Positions 8,112-17,758 of a stretch of 64,000 bases of DNA are shown one piece after another. Made by a program: the position numbers and the translations under genes. This stretch comes from Algoriphagus locisalis (GTDB taxonomy: Bacteria; Bacteroidota; Bacteroidia; Cytophagales; Cyclobacteriaceae). The stretch covers positions 62,001 to 126,000 of the forward strand of contig NZ_FPBF01000004.1 in assembly GCF_900116615.1 (NCBI RefSeq). Reading direction: 5' to 3'. Numbering within the stretch: position 1 is the first letter of the stretch; every line of letters begins with the position of its first letter. Below the pieces are notes generated by a model, which saw only the letters and a list, made by a program, of their open reading frames with translations, ran no database searches and was not told where the DNA came from.

Positions 8112-8839
8112 ATGATAAAAGTCATCCAAGTAATATTTACCATTTACTCCATCGTACTTTTTTTCACCTTGCTTCTGATCTTAGGGCTTTTTATCGTCAT
8201 CCCTTTGAGCATTAGTCCAGCTGGAGGCAAGTTTTCTTTTTTCTTTATTCGAGTTTGGGCAAGGGTATGGTCTTTCGGATCAGGTATCAGGTATGAATTC
8301 CATGGTCGTGACCTGATCGATCGTACGAAATCTTACATCTACATTTTTAACCATCGCTCGTTTCTTGATGCTGCTATAATCCCCCTGGCGATTCCTCAGC
8401 AAGTAAGAGCTTTAGGAAAAAAGAATTATCCAAAATCCCTTTCTTCGGATGGGTGGTGGGGAAAGTAGCCATATGGGTGGACAGAACAGATGCCGAATCA
8501 AGAAGAAAAAGTATTGATCGGTTGGTAACTTTTCTCAATCAAGGAATCTCAGCAGTCGTTGCTCCCGAGGGAACTCGAAATGCTAGTGAATCACCTCTGC
8601 TCCCATTCAAATCTGGGGCATTTCGAATTTCAATAGAAACGAAAATCCCAATCCTTCCAATAGCCGTGATCGGGGCAAATAAGATCATGAAAAAAGGGTC
8701 GCTTTTGATTCGACCGGGAAAGGTAAAGATCTACTTTTCAAAACCGATTCAACCTAGCCTCCCATCTGAATTAGCTGTGAGCGACCTTTCAAAAAAATGT
8801 AGCTCTAGATTAGAAGCAATGCTACTTACACATGAATAA
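8112..8839 (+). pseudogene. plsC: 1-acyl-sn-glycerol-3-phosphate acyltransferase, split by a -1 frameshift (pseudogene or programmed frameshift)
   Basis: Two overlapping frames together encode a ~242-residue lysophosphatidic acid acyltransferase. The first frame (8112-8468) has an N-terminal membrane helix and the HX4D motif in NHRSFLDA. The second (from ~8420 to 8839) has EGTRN and the C-terminal FKSGAFRISIE/IPILPIAV strands. The join is exact at A AAA AAG (8417-8423): slipping back one base gives GKKELSKIPFFGWVVGKVAIW, the normal family sequence. Without the shift, translation stops at TAG 8466. Possible explanations are a real one-base deletion in an A-run, a sequencing error, or programmed -1 frameshifting. 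The 3' end overlaps the convergent membrane-protein gene by 14 bp. Confidence 0.75.
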
Positions 8840-9482
8840 TGTTACCCTTCGACTCTTCATCAATTGCATCAATCGTAAGCTCCTCAAACAAAATATAAAT
8901 CGCCAAATAACTTATAGGAATCGTCACAACTATCCCCACAATAAAAAACAGCAACCCTAAAATATTGACTCCCAATAGCGCCAGCAAAAACAAAAAGAAT
9001 TTCAGCCAGTTGCTGTGCACTAGTTTGCGGCTTAGCTCCATGGAAGTCCAGAAATCAAAGCCTCCAAAAATCACAAATAATAGACTAAACATATAGCCTA
9101 CCAAAAGGTAAACTCCCGGGACAATAAGTAGTATAATTCCAAAAACAATTAGGATGGAACTGATCAGATTAGTCACTACTAAGTCCCACCAATACTTAAA
9201 ACCATCAAAGAAATTCTGGAAGTCGATGTTTTCTTTCTGGCTTTGCCTATTGGCTACCAAATAAAAGCCACAAACTAATGCGGGAGCTAAAAAGATGGTG
9301 TAGAGGAAGGTGAAATCCTCCAAATAAGCAGAGAAACCATATTGAATCAGTGCCACTATCACTATAAAACCCACATGGAACAAAGCCCGGGATTTAAACA
9401 TCTCCCAGGCCTTTTCAAGTATATCTTTGATTTCAAAATCTACTCCCGAATCTATGATCCGTTGAATTTTACTTTGGTTCAT
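8826..9482 (-). CDS. Multi-pass membrane protein, uncharacterised
   Basis: A 218-residue protein with a short amphipathic N terminus (SGVDFEIKDILEKAWEMFK) followed by about five hydrophobic segments and a charged C terminus. The layout resembles small integral membrane proteins annotated as DUF975/YciC-like, but no diagnostic motif is visible. It is immediately downstream of the CBS-domain cysteine synthase/beta-synthase gene (9 bp), so they are probably co-transcribed. No function is assigned. Confidence 0.7.
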   Translation of the reverse strand: MNQSKIQRIIDSGVDFEIKDILEKAWEMFKSRALFHVGFIVIVALIQYGFSAYLEDFTFLYTIFLAPALVCGFYLVANRQSQKENIDFQNFFDGFKYWWDLVVTNLISSILIVFGIILLIVPGVYLLVGYMFSLLFVIFGGFDFWTSMELSRKLVHSNWLKFFLFLLALLGVNILGLLFFIVGIVVTIPISYLAIYILFEELTIDAIDEESKGNIIHV

Positions 9483-9491
9483 TTAGTGTGT

Positions 9492-10859
9492 TTACTTCGT
9501 GAAAGCCTCCAAGATATCATGCTTGGTGATGATGTGAATCTGATTTTGTACATCACGAACAAGAACCGCCTTTTCTTTTTCAACCATTGAAGAGAGTACA
9601 TCCAAAGTACTATCCAGCGCCACAAAGTGCATAGAGTCTTCCATTACATCTGCAACTTTGGCATCTTTCAAAGCAGGATTATCGATGATTCTAGCCAGTA
9701 ACTTATTATCTGTTAAGCTACCCACCACTTCCCCATTTTCCATAACTGGAATCTGAGACACACTCGTTTTATTCATTAAGCCTATCGCCTCTTTCACAGA
9801 GTCAGTTTTCAAGGAAGAAACCAAAGTATAAGCGCCATTTCGCTGCGCAATGATATCCCGGGCAGTAGAGAAGGTTTTGTCTTCCAAGAATCCGTGGTTT
9901 CTCATCCACTCGTCGTTATAGACTTTTCCTAAATAGCGGGTGCCGTGATCAGGCAAAATAATAACCATCTGATCACCTTCCTTCAAGTTATCTTTTGCCC
10001 ACTCCAAAGCTCCGTGAACAGCCGATCCACAGGACCAGCCCACAAATAAACCTTCTTCTCTAGCCAGTCTTCGTGTCATCACTGCGGAATCTTTATCCGT
10101 TACTTTGATGAAGTGATCGATCATATCAAAGTTCACATTCTTAGGCAGAATATCTTCTCCAATTCCTTCTGTCAGGTATGGATAAACTTCCTTCTCGTCA
10201 AAAATGCCCGTCTCTTTATATTTTTTGAAAACCGAACCATAGGTATCAATTCCCACAGTTACCACATTTGGATTCTGTTCCTTCAAAAACTTCGCTGCAC
10301 CACACATAGATCCACCTGTCCCTACACCCGCTGCATAGTGAGTGATTTTTCCATCCGTGTCATTCCAGATTTCTGGCCCAGTAGTCTCGTAGTGAGCTGC
10401 AGTATTGGATAGGTTATCGTATTGGTTTGGGTAAAAAGAGTTAGGGATATCCTGATTCAATTTCCTCGCAATAGAATAATAGGACCTTGGATCTTCAGGT
10501 GACACGTTTGTCGGACAGACGATCACTTCAGCTCCTACAGCCTTAAGAATATCGATTTTCTCCTTAGACTGCTTATCAGCCATAGTGAAAATACACTTAT
10601 AACCTTTGGCGACAGCGGCAAGAGCCAAGCCCATACCCGTATTACCGGATGTTCCTTCTATGATCGTTCCTCCCGGCTTTAACAAACCTGCTTTTTCAGC
10701 GTCTTCCACCATTTTGATAGCCATACGATCTTTCATCGAGTTGCCGGGGTTGAAGTATTCCACCTTTACCAAAACTTCTCCTTTGATATGTTTGGCAAGT
10801 TTATTCAGACGGATCATCGGGGTGTTTCCGATGGTATCGATTATTGAGTTGTAAATCAT
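9492..10859 (-). CDS. PLP-dependent cysteine synthase / cystathionine beta-synthase with C-terminal CBS pair
   Basis: A 455-residue fold-type II PLP enzyme. The PLP lysine is in NPGNSMKDRMA, the substrate loop in EGTSGNTGMGLA, the PLP phosphate loop in GVGTGGSMCG, and the EGIGEDILP segment is typical of beta-synthases rather than plain CysK. Residues ~335-455 contain two CBS domains (ISQIPVMENGEVVGSL and the C-terminal KHDILEAF), which in related enzymes bind adenosyl ligands and control activity. The likely role is transsulfuration (serine plus homocysteine to cystathionine) or cysteine formation; sequence alone does not decide. It precedes the membrane-protein gene in an operon. Confidence 0.88.
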   Translation of the reverse strand: MIYNSIIDTIGNTPMIRLNKLAKHIKGEVLVKVEYFNPGNSMKDRMAIKMVEDAEKAGLLKPGGTIIEGTSGNTGMGLALAAVAKGYKCIFTMADKQSKEKIDILKAVGAEVIVCPTNVSPEDPRSYYSIARKLNQDIPNSFYPNQYDNLSNTAAHYETTGPEIWNDTDGKITHYAAGVGTGGSMCGAAKFLKEQNPNVVTVGIDTYGSVFKKYKETGIFDEKEVYPYLTEGIGEDILPKNVNFDMIDHFIKVTDKDSAVMTRRLAREEGLFVGWSCGSAVHGALEWAKDNLKEGDQMVIILPDHGTRYLGKVYNDEWMRNHGFLEDKTFSTARDIIAQRNGAYTLVSSLKTDSVKEAIGLMNKTSVSQIPVMENGEVVGSLTDNKLLARIIDNPALKDAKVADVMEDSMHFVALDSTLDVLSSMVEKEKAVLVRDVQNQIHIITKHDILEAFTK

Positions 10860-11098
10860 AGTCGGTTATATTTGGTGCTATTTGTAATCAAAAATAAAGG
10901 AAATTTTCGGGGGATGCGATTACCGGAAAGTTAAAACAGAATAAAATTCGGTAATTGGCAGAGAGATTATGCCAACATAGACTTTCTTTTCAATTAAAAA
11001 ACCGATTCAAAATTTTTAAACTAATTAATTTGATTAGTTAGTTTTTTTTTTAAATAAATTGCCATTGTACAAAAAATCAACTATTTATTTAATAATAT

Positions 11099-12139
11099 AT
11101 GAAAAATAATGTACTGTCATTTTTTTTGACTCTGACATTTTTAACGAGTTGTGAAAATCATGCAGAAAAGAAAATAAAAATTACTGAAAACGAATTAGAG
11201 ATTAACGACTATAAAATAATCGAGTCACATTCTTTTAAAAAGTACTTTGACTACATAGGCGGTACTCCGTATAATTTTATAGCTACTGACTCTGGTCTAT
11301 TTATCCATGATATTGATGGTAAAAACAATAAAATTGTTCATTTTTTAAATTTTCAAAAACAAGAATTAACTCAAGGCTTTATTGGAAAAGGAAATGGTCT
11401 GTATGAATCATTTTCACCAAAATCATCAAGTCTAAAAAATGGATATTTTATGATTTTTGACTTCACTATGAGAAAAGTCATAGAAAAAAATCTTATCACT
11501 GAAGATTTCAATGAGATAAAACTTCCTAACTATTTTGATAAAATAAAGATTCTTAACGAAGAACATTTAATTGGATCTGGATCTAAAGAATCAATAAAGA
11601 AATTTCAAGTATTAAATCGGTCAAATGGTGAATTAATTGATGAAATTGGCGATTATATCAAATTCCCTGAAAATTTAAATCCTGAAGAAATTAGAAAGTA
11701 TTTTCAGTTTTCGATGGATATTAATCCTAATGAATTTCTAGTGGCTTCAGCATATAGATGGCACGATTGTATTGAGATTTTTAACATCAAAACTAGAGAA
11801 AGTTTTTCTATTGTAGGGCCATCCAAAATCGATAATTATGAGGCATTAGTAGTTAATCAATCAGGAGAACATATATTTGAAAGGACGCCAGATGTGCAAC
11901 ATTGTTTCCTGGGAATTTCTGTATCAAAGAAATATATATACGGACTTTTTTCTGGAAAAAAAGACAAAGAAGAAAATGCTTTCTTTGGCAAGGAAGTATT
12001 CATTTACGATTGGAATGGAAAGCCAGATAGAAAAATAATTCTAGATAGAGAAGTTATGACAATATCAATCTCTCCTGATGACAAAAAACTATATGCATTC
12101 GATGTAGATACAAGTGAGGTTTTATATATTGACTTATGA
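11099..12139 (+). CDS. BF3164-like lipoprotein, beta-propeller type
   Basis: A 346-residue lipoprotein (TFLTSCENH lipobox at the N terminus) with repeated beta-strand blades such as FIATDSGLFIHDIDG, YFMIFDFTMRKV and KKLYAFDVDTSEVLYI, as in the BF3164/TolB-like six-bladed propeller proteins of Bacteroidetes. Function in that family is unknown. The gene and the ~240 bp before it are visibly more AT-rich than the neighbourhood, with long A and T runs upstream. It stands alone between two minus-strand operons, suggesting late acquisition. Confidence 0.65.
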   Translation: MKNNVLSFFLTLTFLTSCENHAEKKIKITENELEINDYKIIESHSFKKYFDYIGGTPYNFIATDSGLFIHDIDGKNNKIVHFLNFQKQELTQGFIGKGNGLYESFSPKSSSLKNGYFMIFDFTMRKVIEKNLITEDFNEIKLPNYFDKIKILNEEHLIGSGSKESIKKFQVLNRSNGELIDEIGDYIKFPENLNPEEIRKYFQFSMDINPNEFLVASAYRWHDCIEIFNIKTRESFSIVGPSKIDNYEALVVNQSGEHIFERTPDVQHCFLGISVSKKYIYGLFSGKKDKEENAFFGKEVFIYDWNGKPDRKIILDREVMTISISPDDKKLYAFDVDTSEVLYIDL

Positions 12140-12206
12140 ATAGGTTTTCTCTCAGAAACATTTTATAGAATATTTCAAGAGCCTTTTTCAAAAAAAACCG
12201 GTAAGC

Positions 12207-13847
12207 TTAAACCTCCTTAAATTCTAAGCGCTTCAATATATCCAGCGTCACATGCATCAGGATAGCCGCTACAAAAAACATCCCAAAAGTCCCGCCAAAT
12301 AGCGCCCAAACGAATTGCTTCGAAGCGATAAATGCAACAATACTAAAAGCGAATGCCGGCACAAAGCCGAAGAGCACAATTCCCCCGATCATAAAGGGCT
12401 TGATCAACTTCCTATCCCAGCCTTCATCCAAGGCGATTTGGGGAATAATATTAATACCAAAGCCAACTAGATAAACTTCAAGTGTGGCAAATAGGAACAA
12501 CGGTATGATATACCAGTTCAGCCCGGCAATCAAAACCGATGGAATAATCATGGCTAAGCAAAACAGGGTAATCTGCAGTATATCGAGCTTGATCATATTC
12601 CAAAACTTTGAAGCCCAAGAAGCTGGCACGAGTATGAAAAATGGCTTTTTCAGATCTCCCACATTTGCCCTGCCTGTTCCTGCAAAGAAGTAGATAAACA
12701 GCAACATCACGAGATAACCATAAAGCACGTAATGAGAAAACCATTCAAAAAGTGACAAACCAGCCAGCACTAATCCTATCCCTACCATAATCAGAGAGTA
12801 CAGTCCAAAAAGCGGATGAAAATCCTGCCTTGAACTGTGCACATAATTTCTCCAGTAAAATGCCTTAGCCCCGATTCCAAAATCTGGCAAGGCCAGTTTC
12901 TTTTTGGTATTTAAGCTGTAGGTACTCTCTCCTACTTCCTTTTTACCTTTTACTTTTTCCAGCTTTTCTTCGTTGGACTTCGTCGCTTCTAATACATCTT
13001 CATAATAGTATCCAGCAAAACGAATGACCAGTTTCAAAATCACGAAATAGGAAATCCCATAAAGTAAAACGAAACCAATAGAAATAACCACATTACCATG
13101 TGACAGGAAGCTCGCAATACCTCTGCTCCAGCCGACGATAGGAAAGAAATCAAACCATGGTGAGGAAATCCAGGCAAACATTCCCTGCCAGAATTTTTCA
13201 GCCATCAGTCCTGGAATGATAATCATCCCAGAAAGTAAAACTGCCAATGCAATTACTCCCGAGCGGATGTATTCCATCACATCGTACTTGGAGTTCAGCG
13301 TATAGACCAGAAACTTGATAGGGGAAACAATAAAAAAGAATAAAGCTGCGGCTAGAACCAGAAATATAAAATTCGCAACCGACATCTCGTAGGTATCTAT
13401 AGCCTGGCTGGATGCGTAACCTACAAATATGATCGCGCCACCCAAAGAAGGTAAAATGGAACGCACCATATAATAGATCAGGATATTCTCAGGCTTTACA
13501 GGCGCAGTGAAGAGCAAGTTGACATCAGCCATTTTGAAGAAACTGACATTATTCTTAGTGGCTCTAAAAAGCTGATAGATCAGGATGACCAGAGCCAAAA
13601 TTGTCACGCCTCCCACGATGTTCTGCAAGGCAAAATTTACTTCGGGAATGCCATTCATGTCCAGTTCGGGCAATTCTTGGCTGGAGGAATCTTTATCTCT
13701 GTTTCTCATACGCAGCCAATACATAAAGAAAATGTATCCGGCGATACCTGCGTAAGGAAGCAATCGAAGGGGATTTCTAAGAATCAGTTTGATATTATTG
13801 AGCAGAATGAGGATATCCTTTCTGAACAACAGTCGGATTTCATTCAT
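12207..13847 (-). CDS. ABC exporter permease, multi-pass
   Basis: A 546-residue membrane protein with roughly ten or more hydrophobic segments. The first is preceded by a basic cytosolic stretch (RLLFRKDILILLNN), and a long soluble loop around residues 275-320 contains EDVLEATKSNEEKLEKVKGK. It overlaps the upstream ATPase gene by 8 bp, so the two are translated as a pair. The architecture fits the putative ABC exporter family (PF16962 type). The exported substrate is unknown. Confidence 0.8.
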   Translation of the reverse strand: MNEIRLLFRKDILILLNNIKLILRNPLRLLPYAGIAGYIFFMYWLRMRNRDKDSSSQELPELDMNGIPEVNFALQNIVGGVTILALVILIYQLFRATKNNVSFFKMADVNLLFTAPVKPENILIYYMVRSILPSLGGAIIFVGYASSQAIDTYEMSVANFIFLVLAAALFFFIVSPIKFLVYTLNSKYDVMEYIRSGVIALAVLLSGMIIIPGLMAEKFWQGMFAWISSPWFDFFPIVGWSRGIASFLSHGNVVISIGFVLLYGISYFVILKLVIRFAGYYYEDVLEATKSNEEKLEKVKGKKEVGESTYSLNTKKKLALPDFGIGAKAFYWRNYVHSSRQDFHPLFGLYSLIMVGIGLVLAGLSLFEWFSHYVLYGYLVMLLFIYFFAGTGRANVGDLKKPFFILVPASWASKFWNMIKLDILQITLFCLAMIIPSVLIAGLNWYIIPLFLFATLEVYLVGFGINIIPQIALDEGWDRKLIKPFMIGGIVLFGFVPAFAFSIVAFIASKQFVWALFGGTFGMFFVAAILMHVTLDILKRLEFKEV

Positions 13848-14556
13848 CTTTGGTCATTTCTAAGAACAGATCTTCAAGTGTAGTGCCTTCTCCCTGTAGA
13901 GACTGTATCTTCAAGTTTGCTATGGTATCATTCCCGACTATATTTCCATCCTTTAAAATCATCACCCGGTCAGCGATGGACTCCACACTGTCGATCAGGT
14001 GAGTACTAACCAAAATAGTCTTTCCCGCTTCTTTGAGTTCTCTAAAAACCTTCTTCGTGTTTTTGATCGCCTTAGGATCCAATCCTATCATGGGTTCATC
14101 AAAGAACAGCACTTGCGGATCTGGAAGCAATGCGCAGCAAATGGATACTTTTTGGCGCATACCCTTCGATAGATCGCGACCAAGTTTATCCTTCTTGTCC
14201 GCCAACTCAAATAGCTCCAAATATTCATCAGCTTTTCCTCTCCAATCTTTCACCCCGTAGGCTTGAGCTACGAACTGCATATGTTCATGGACAGTAAGCA
14301 AATCATAGACATAAGGTGTTTCCGGAATGTAACTGAAAAGACGTTTTGCCTCCACGCTCAAATGATCGTGCCCTCCTAACGTGATTTCTCCGGATGTTTT
14401 GCGAAGTAGGCCTACGATACATTTCATGGTTGTACTTTTCCCAGCACCATTCGGCCCCAAAAGCCCAACTACCTCCCCTCCTTGTAGTTCAAAGGAAATA
14501 TCGTTGACAGCATTCTGCTTGCCATAGGTCTTCACAAGATTAGTTACACTCAGCAT
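13840..14556 (-). CDS. ABC transporter ATP-binding protein
   Basis: A 238-residue nucleotide-binding subunit with Walker A GPNGAGKST, signature LSKGMRQK, Walker B VLFFDEPMIGLD and the switch His in VSTHLID. This is the CcmA/NatA-like export ATPase type. It overlaps the permease gene by 8 bp and follows pyrB by 65 bp on the same strand. A small inverted repeat fills that gap. It powers the permease encoded downstream. Confidence 0.92.
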   Translation of the reverse strand: MLSVTNLVKTYGKQNAVNDISFELQGGEVVGLLGPNGAGKSTTMKCIVGLLRKTSGEITLGGHDHLSVEAKRLFSYIPETPYVYDLLTVHEHMQFVAQAYGVKDWRGKADEYLELFELADKKDKLGRDLSKGMRQKVSICCALLPDPQVLFFDEPMIGLDPKAIKNTKKVFRELKEAGKTILVSTHLIDSVESIADRVMILKDGNIVGNDTIANLKIQSLQGEGTTLEDLFLEMTKDE

Positions 14557-14564
14557 AAAAGTAA

Positions 14565-14617
14565 ATTTGAGATTTAAATGTTAACTGATTTCAAATTTGA
14601 AATTTCAAATCTCAAAT
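14565..14617. repeat. Short AT-rich inverted repeat
   Basis: ATTTGAGATTT at 14565-14575 is inverted as AAATCTCAAAT at 14607-14617, with TTTCAAATTTGAAATT between as a further palindrome. It fills the pyrB-ABC gap almost completely. It could act as a processing or weak termination site, but it lacks a GC stem. Confidence 0.5.
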
Positions 14618-14621
14618 CAAC

Positions 14622-15548
14622 TTATCCTTTTGCTCCAGCTAGTAGGTAGAGCACAGCCATCCGCACAGCAACACCGTTTTGAACCTGCTCCAGGATGATG
14701 GAGTGTTCCGAATCGGCCACATCCGAACTCAATTCCACTCCACGGTTGATAGGTCCGGGATGCATGATGACGATCTCTTTATCCAGCTGGCTCAACAACT
14801 TTTTATTGATCCCATAATAAAGGGAATATTCACGCAAACTCGGGAAATACTTGATTTGTTGTCTTTCCAGCTGAATTCTCAGAACGTTTGCCACATCACA
14901 CCATTGCAGGGCTTTTTTCACATCCAACTCTACTTTCACCCCAAGACTGGCTATATATTTTGGCAGCAAGGTAATCGGCCCGCAGACCATCACTTCGGCA
15001 CCAAGCTTTTGCAAACAGAAGATATTGGAAAGTGCTACTCTAGAATGCAGAATATCTCCGATGATGGCCACTTTTTTCCCAGCTACATCTCCAAGTTTTT
15101 CTTTGATCGAAAAAGAATCAAGTAGTGCTTGGGTCGGATGTTCGTGAGTTCCATCACCAGCATTGATGATATTGGCCTTGACATTTCTGGACAGAAAGTG
15201 AGGTGCGCCTGGACTGGAATGTCTCATTACCACCATATCCACTTTCATAGAAAGTATATTGTTGACTGTATCGACCAGCGTCTCCCCTTTTTTCACTGAA
15301 CTGTTTGATGAGGAAAAATTCACCACATCAGCAGAGAGCCTTTTCTCTGCCAATTCAAAAGAAAGTCTTGTCCGTGTAGAATTCTCAAAAAACACATTTG
15401 CAATGGTGATATCACGCAAAGAAGGCACTTTTTTGATCGGTCGATTGATCACTTCTTTGAAGTTCGCTGCCGTGTCTAAAATAAGTTGGAGATCATCCTC
15501 TGTGAGGTTTTTGATTCCAAGTAGGTGTTTCGTGCTTAGTTGCGACAT
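14622..15548 (-). CDS. pyrB: Aspartate carbamoyltransferase catalytic subunit
   Basis: A 308-residue enzyme joining carbamoyl phosphate and aspartate in pyrimidine synthesis. The carbamoyl-phosphate site FENSTRTRLSFE and the HPTQALLDS motif are intact, as is the aspartate-site MHPGPINRGVE. Length is normal for the catalytic chain; no pyrI regulatory subunit is adjacent. It starts 2 bp after the pyrR stop, so expression is coupled to the pyrimidine regulator. Confidence 0.95.
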   Translation of the reverse strand: MSQLSTKHLLGIKNLTEDDLQLILDTAANFKEVINRPIKKVPSLRDITIANVFFENSTRTRLSFELAEKRLSADVVNFSSSNSSVKKGETLVDTVNNILSMKVDMVVMRHSSPGAPHFLSRNVKANIINAGDGTHEHPTQALLDSFSIKEKLGDVAGKKVAIIGDILHSRVALSNIFCLQKLGAEVMVCGPITLLPKYIASLGVKVELDVKKALQWCDVANVLRIQLERQQIKYFPSLREYSLYYGINKKLLSQLDKEIVIMHPGPINRGVELSSDVADSEHSIILEQVQNGVAVRMAVLYLLAGAKG

Positions 15549-15550
15549 GG

Positions 15551-16099
15551 TTAAGGGTTAACTTTCTCTGTGATCCAAATTGCGTCTTTTTCATTGCCCT
15601 GCGCAGCCCATTCCACGATGACATACTGGCTTTCCAGGGTATGTACACGTACGCCATAGTAATCTGGCATGATTGGGTAATCGCGGGTGAGTTTGCGATC
15701 TACCAGCACCATGAGTTCGACTTTTTGAGGTCTGCCAAATGCAATCATGGCATCCATAGCAGCCCGTACAGATCGGCCTTTGTAGAGCACATCATCTACC
15801 AGGATCACTTTTTTCCCTTCGACCAGAAAGTTGATTTTGGTTTCGTTGGCTTTGAGGGGAAAATCTCTCCTACGGAAATCGTCTCTGTGAAAAGTAGCGT
15901 CGAGATACCCCGAAGGAACTTTCACGCCCGAAATTTCTTCCAGGAGTTTTACGATCTTATCCAACAATATTGGCCCTCTGGGCTGCAAACCCAAAAGTAC
16001 GGTATTGTCAAAATCGTCGTGATTTTCGATCAGTTGGTGACAGAATCGTCTGAGTATGATCTCAATCTGTCCTTCGTCTAAGACTAGCCTTTTTTGCAT
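15551..16099 (-). CDS. pyrR: PyrR: pyrimidine operon regulator / uracil phosphoribosyltransferase
   Basis: A 182-residue protein when started at 16099 (MQKRLVLDEGQIEIILRRF), the usual family N terminus; the longer frame to 16171 would run into the preceding gene. The PRPP loop VILVDDVLYKGRSVRAAMDA and GLQPRGPIL are clear. In Gram-positives PyrR binds pyr mRNA leaders in a UMP-dependent way; in Bacteroidota the RNA target is less studied. It is tightly followed by pyrB (2 bp) and preceded by a secreted protein gene (34 bp). Confidence 0.92.
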   Translation of the reverse strand: MQKRLVLDEGQIEIILRRFCHQLIENHDDFDNTVLLGLQPRGPILLDKIVKLLEEISGVKVPSGYLDATFHRDDFRRRDFPLKANETKINFLVEGKKVILVDDVLYKGRSVRAAMDAMIAFGRPQKVELMVLVDRKLTRDYPIMPDYYGVRVHTLESQYVIVEWAAQGNEKDAIWITEKVNP

Positions 16100-16133
16100 G
16101 GGGTAGATTTGCGGGTAAATATAAAAATAAAAT

Positions 16134-17756
16134 CTAGTCTGGGAGTTCTTCGGGCTTATACAAATCCCCATCCACCACTATTTTGGTGATAAAATAAACC
16201 TCCCTGGTCTGATCACTTCCAGACTCACTGATGTAACGTATCCCTTGGGTACCTGTAAGTAGAAAATACCTATCGTACCAGTGAATCAGGCGCAAACTCT
16301 CCAAATTAGTATCTCGTATCCGCTCTTTTTCATTGATTAGTTTCAGTTCGAATTCCATATTCTCAAACACTTTTTCCCCATTTCTGAAGAAGCTCAACTT
16401 GATGATCTGATCTTCGACAAACATGTGGTATAAATCATCTCCCACTACGGCCACTTCACCAAATGCCTCAGGATAGGTAGTCACCATTTCTTGATAGGAA
16501 ACGGCATTATCCCAAAGCACCTGGCCTGTTTTAGCTACTTTGGCAAAGTGTGCAGAGATGTAGCGATATTCCGGAATAGTCTGATAGCTAGTGGACATCG
16601 GAAATCGATTGGCTAAATACGGATCCGAGAAGGTGGTGGCTCCCATTCTGTTCCATCTGTCATACCGGTAGCCTCCTGTAGGGGAAAAAGCGCCATTTTG
16701 ATAGCCCGACCTACTATTATTTACCGTGTATTGATCAAAATAAACGTAGTAAGCATCGGGAGTCTGCCGCACATCACGGATAGCATAAAGGCTATTTATA
16801 GCGGGTATTCTTTCGCGGTCCAGCTCTTTTTCCACAGATTTCACCTGCTTTTCTTTTGACTTGTCATTGAGGTAGTTATAGAAATTAGGAAAGTCTGCCA
16901 GGGTATATAGTTTAAAATCAAACTCTCCAAATTCATTGATATCCATGATGTACATGCCTTGATAAGCGTTTCTCCGCTCCAGGCCAAATGCTCCCAGCAT
17001 TGCCTCCTGATAATTGCCTGTGGATACCAGCAACCCATCTAAAATCTCCTGGCCCTGTTCGCCAAAACGATCCACTTTCACTTCCTGGATCACATTGCCC
17101 TCCATGTCATATTTATTGATGAGAATCTCCCGGTCTCGGTACGCACCCTCCCTGCTCAATACCACCTCGAGTGATTTTGTCTCCGGTTTCTTACGTATTT
17201 GCAGCACTTGGGTATTATTTCCGTAGATGCCCTGCAAAGTATGGACGCTTTTAGTCTGCAAATCGTGGATCTGAAGTACCGGCCTGTCGTCAGCACGCCC
17301 CATAAATATTGCTTTTTGATCCTGAATCAGAAATTCAACCAGCTCCATATCCAACACATTGTCAGCATTGAACTCCAAGCCTTGCCTCGTAGCCAGGTCA
17401 ATCTGTAAAATATATTTATCCGAAGCAGAGGTATAGCCTTTGGTGAAGAGCACAAAGAGGTGATTTTTATCCGTGTCGTAGCCCAGCATATCAAATCCTT
17501 CCTGAACAGGAAACTCTATGATGCCACGCTCAGAGTTCAGGGAAGAGTCCACCAAAAAGTACTGAAACACTTTCCGCAGATTCAGGCCTTTTTCTGGTAT
17601 AGTTCTGAAAGAAACCAGACCGGATTCTGAATCTATCATCTCAAACAAGGGATCCCTCATCTCGGAAGCTACTTCAAAACGCTCAATGAATCTGACTTGA
17701 GCAAAAAGCTGCTGTCCTAGGATTGAAAGAAAAAGCAGTAGAATTATTTTTTTCAT
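16134..17756 (-). CDS. Secreted hypothetical protein, beta-rich
   Basis: A 540-residue protein with a cleavable signal peptide (KKIILLLFLSILGQQLFA, cut after LFAQ). The rest is beta-strand-rich with repeats of the type LFVLFTKGYTSASDKYILQIDL and ILINKYDMEGNV, suggesting a propeller, but no enzymatic motif is visible. It is 2 bp after the EVE-domain gene and 34 bp before pyrR, so it probably travels in the pyr operon without an obvious functional link. Export to periplasm or surface is likely. Confidence 0.72.
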   Translation of the reverse strand: MKKIILLLFLSILGQQLFAQVRFIERFEVASEMRDPLFEMIDSESGLVSFRTIPEKGLNLRKVFQYFLVDSSLNSERGIIEFPVQEGFDMLGYDTDKNHLFVLFTKGYTSASDKYILQIDLATRQGLEFNADNVLDMELVEFLIQDQKAIFMGRADDRPVLQIHDLQTKSVHTLQGIYGNNTQVLQIRKKPETKSLEVVLSREGAYRDREILINKYDMEGNVIQEVKVDRFGEQGQEILDGLLVSTGNYQEAMLGAFGLERRNAYQGMYIMDINEFGEFDFKLYTLADFPNFYNYLNDKSKEKQVKSVEKELDRERIPAINSLYAIRDVRQTPDAYYVYFDQYTVNNSRSGYQNGAFSPTGGYRYDRWNRMGATTFSDPYLANRFPMSTSYQTIPEYRYISAHFAKVAKTGQVLWDNAVSYQEMVTTYPEAFGEVAVVGDDLYHMFVEDQIIKLSFFRNGEKVFENMEFELKLINEKERIRDTNLESLRLIHWYDRYFLLTGTQGIRYISESGSDQTREVYFITKIVVDGDLYKPEELPD

Positions 17757-17758
17757 TT

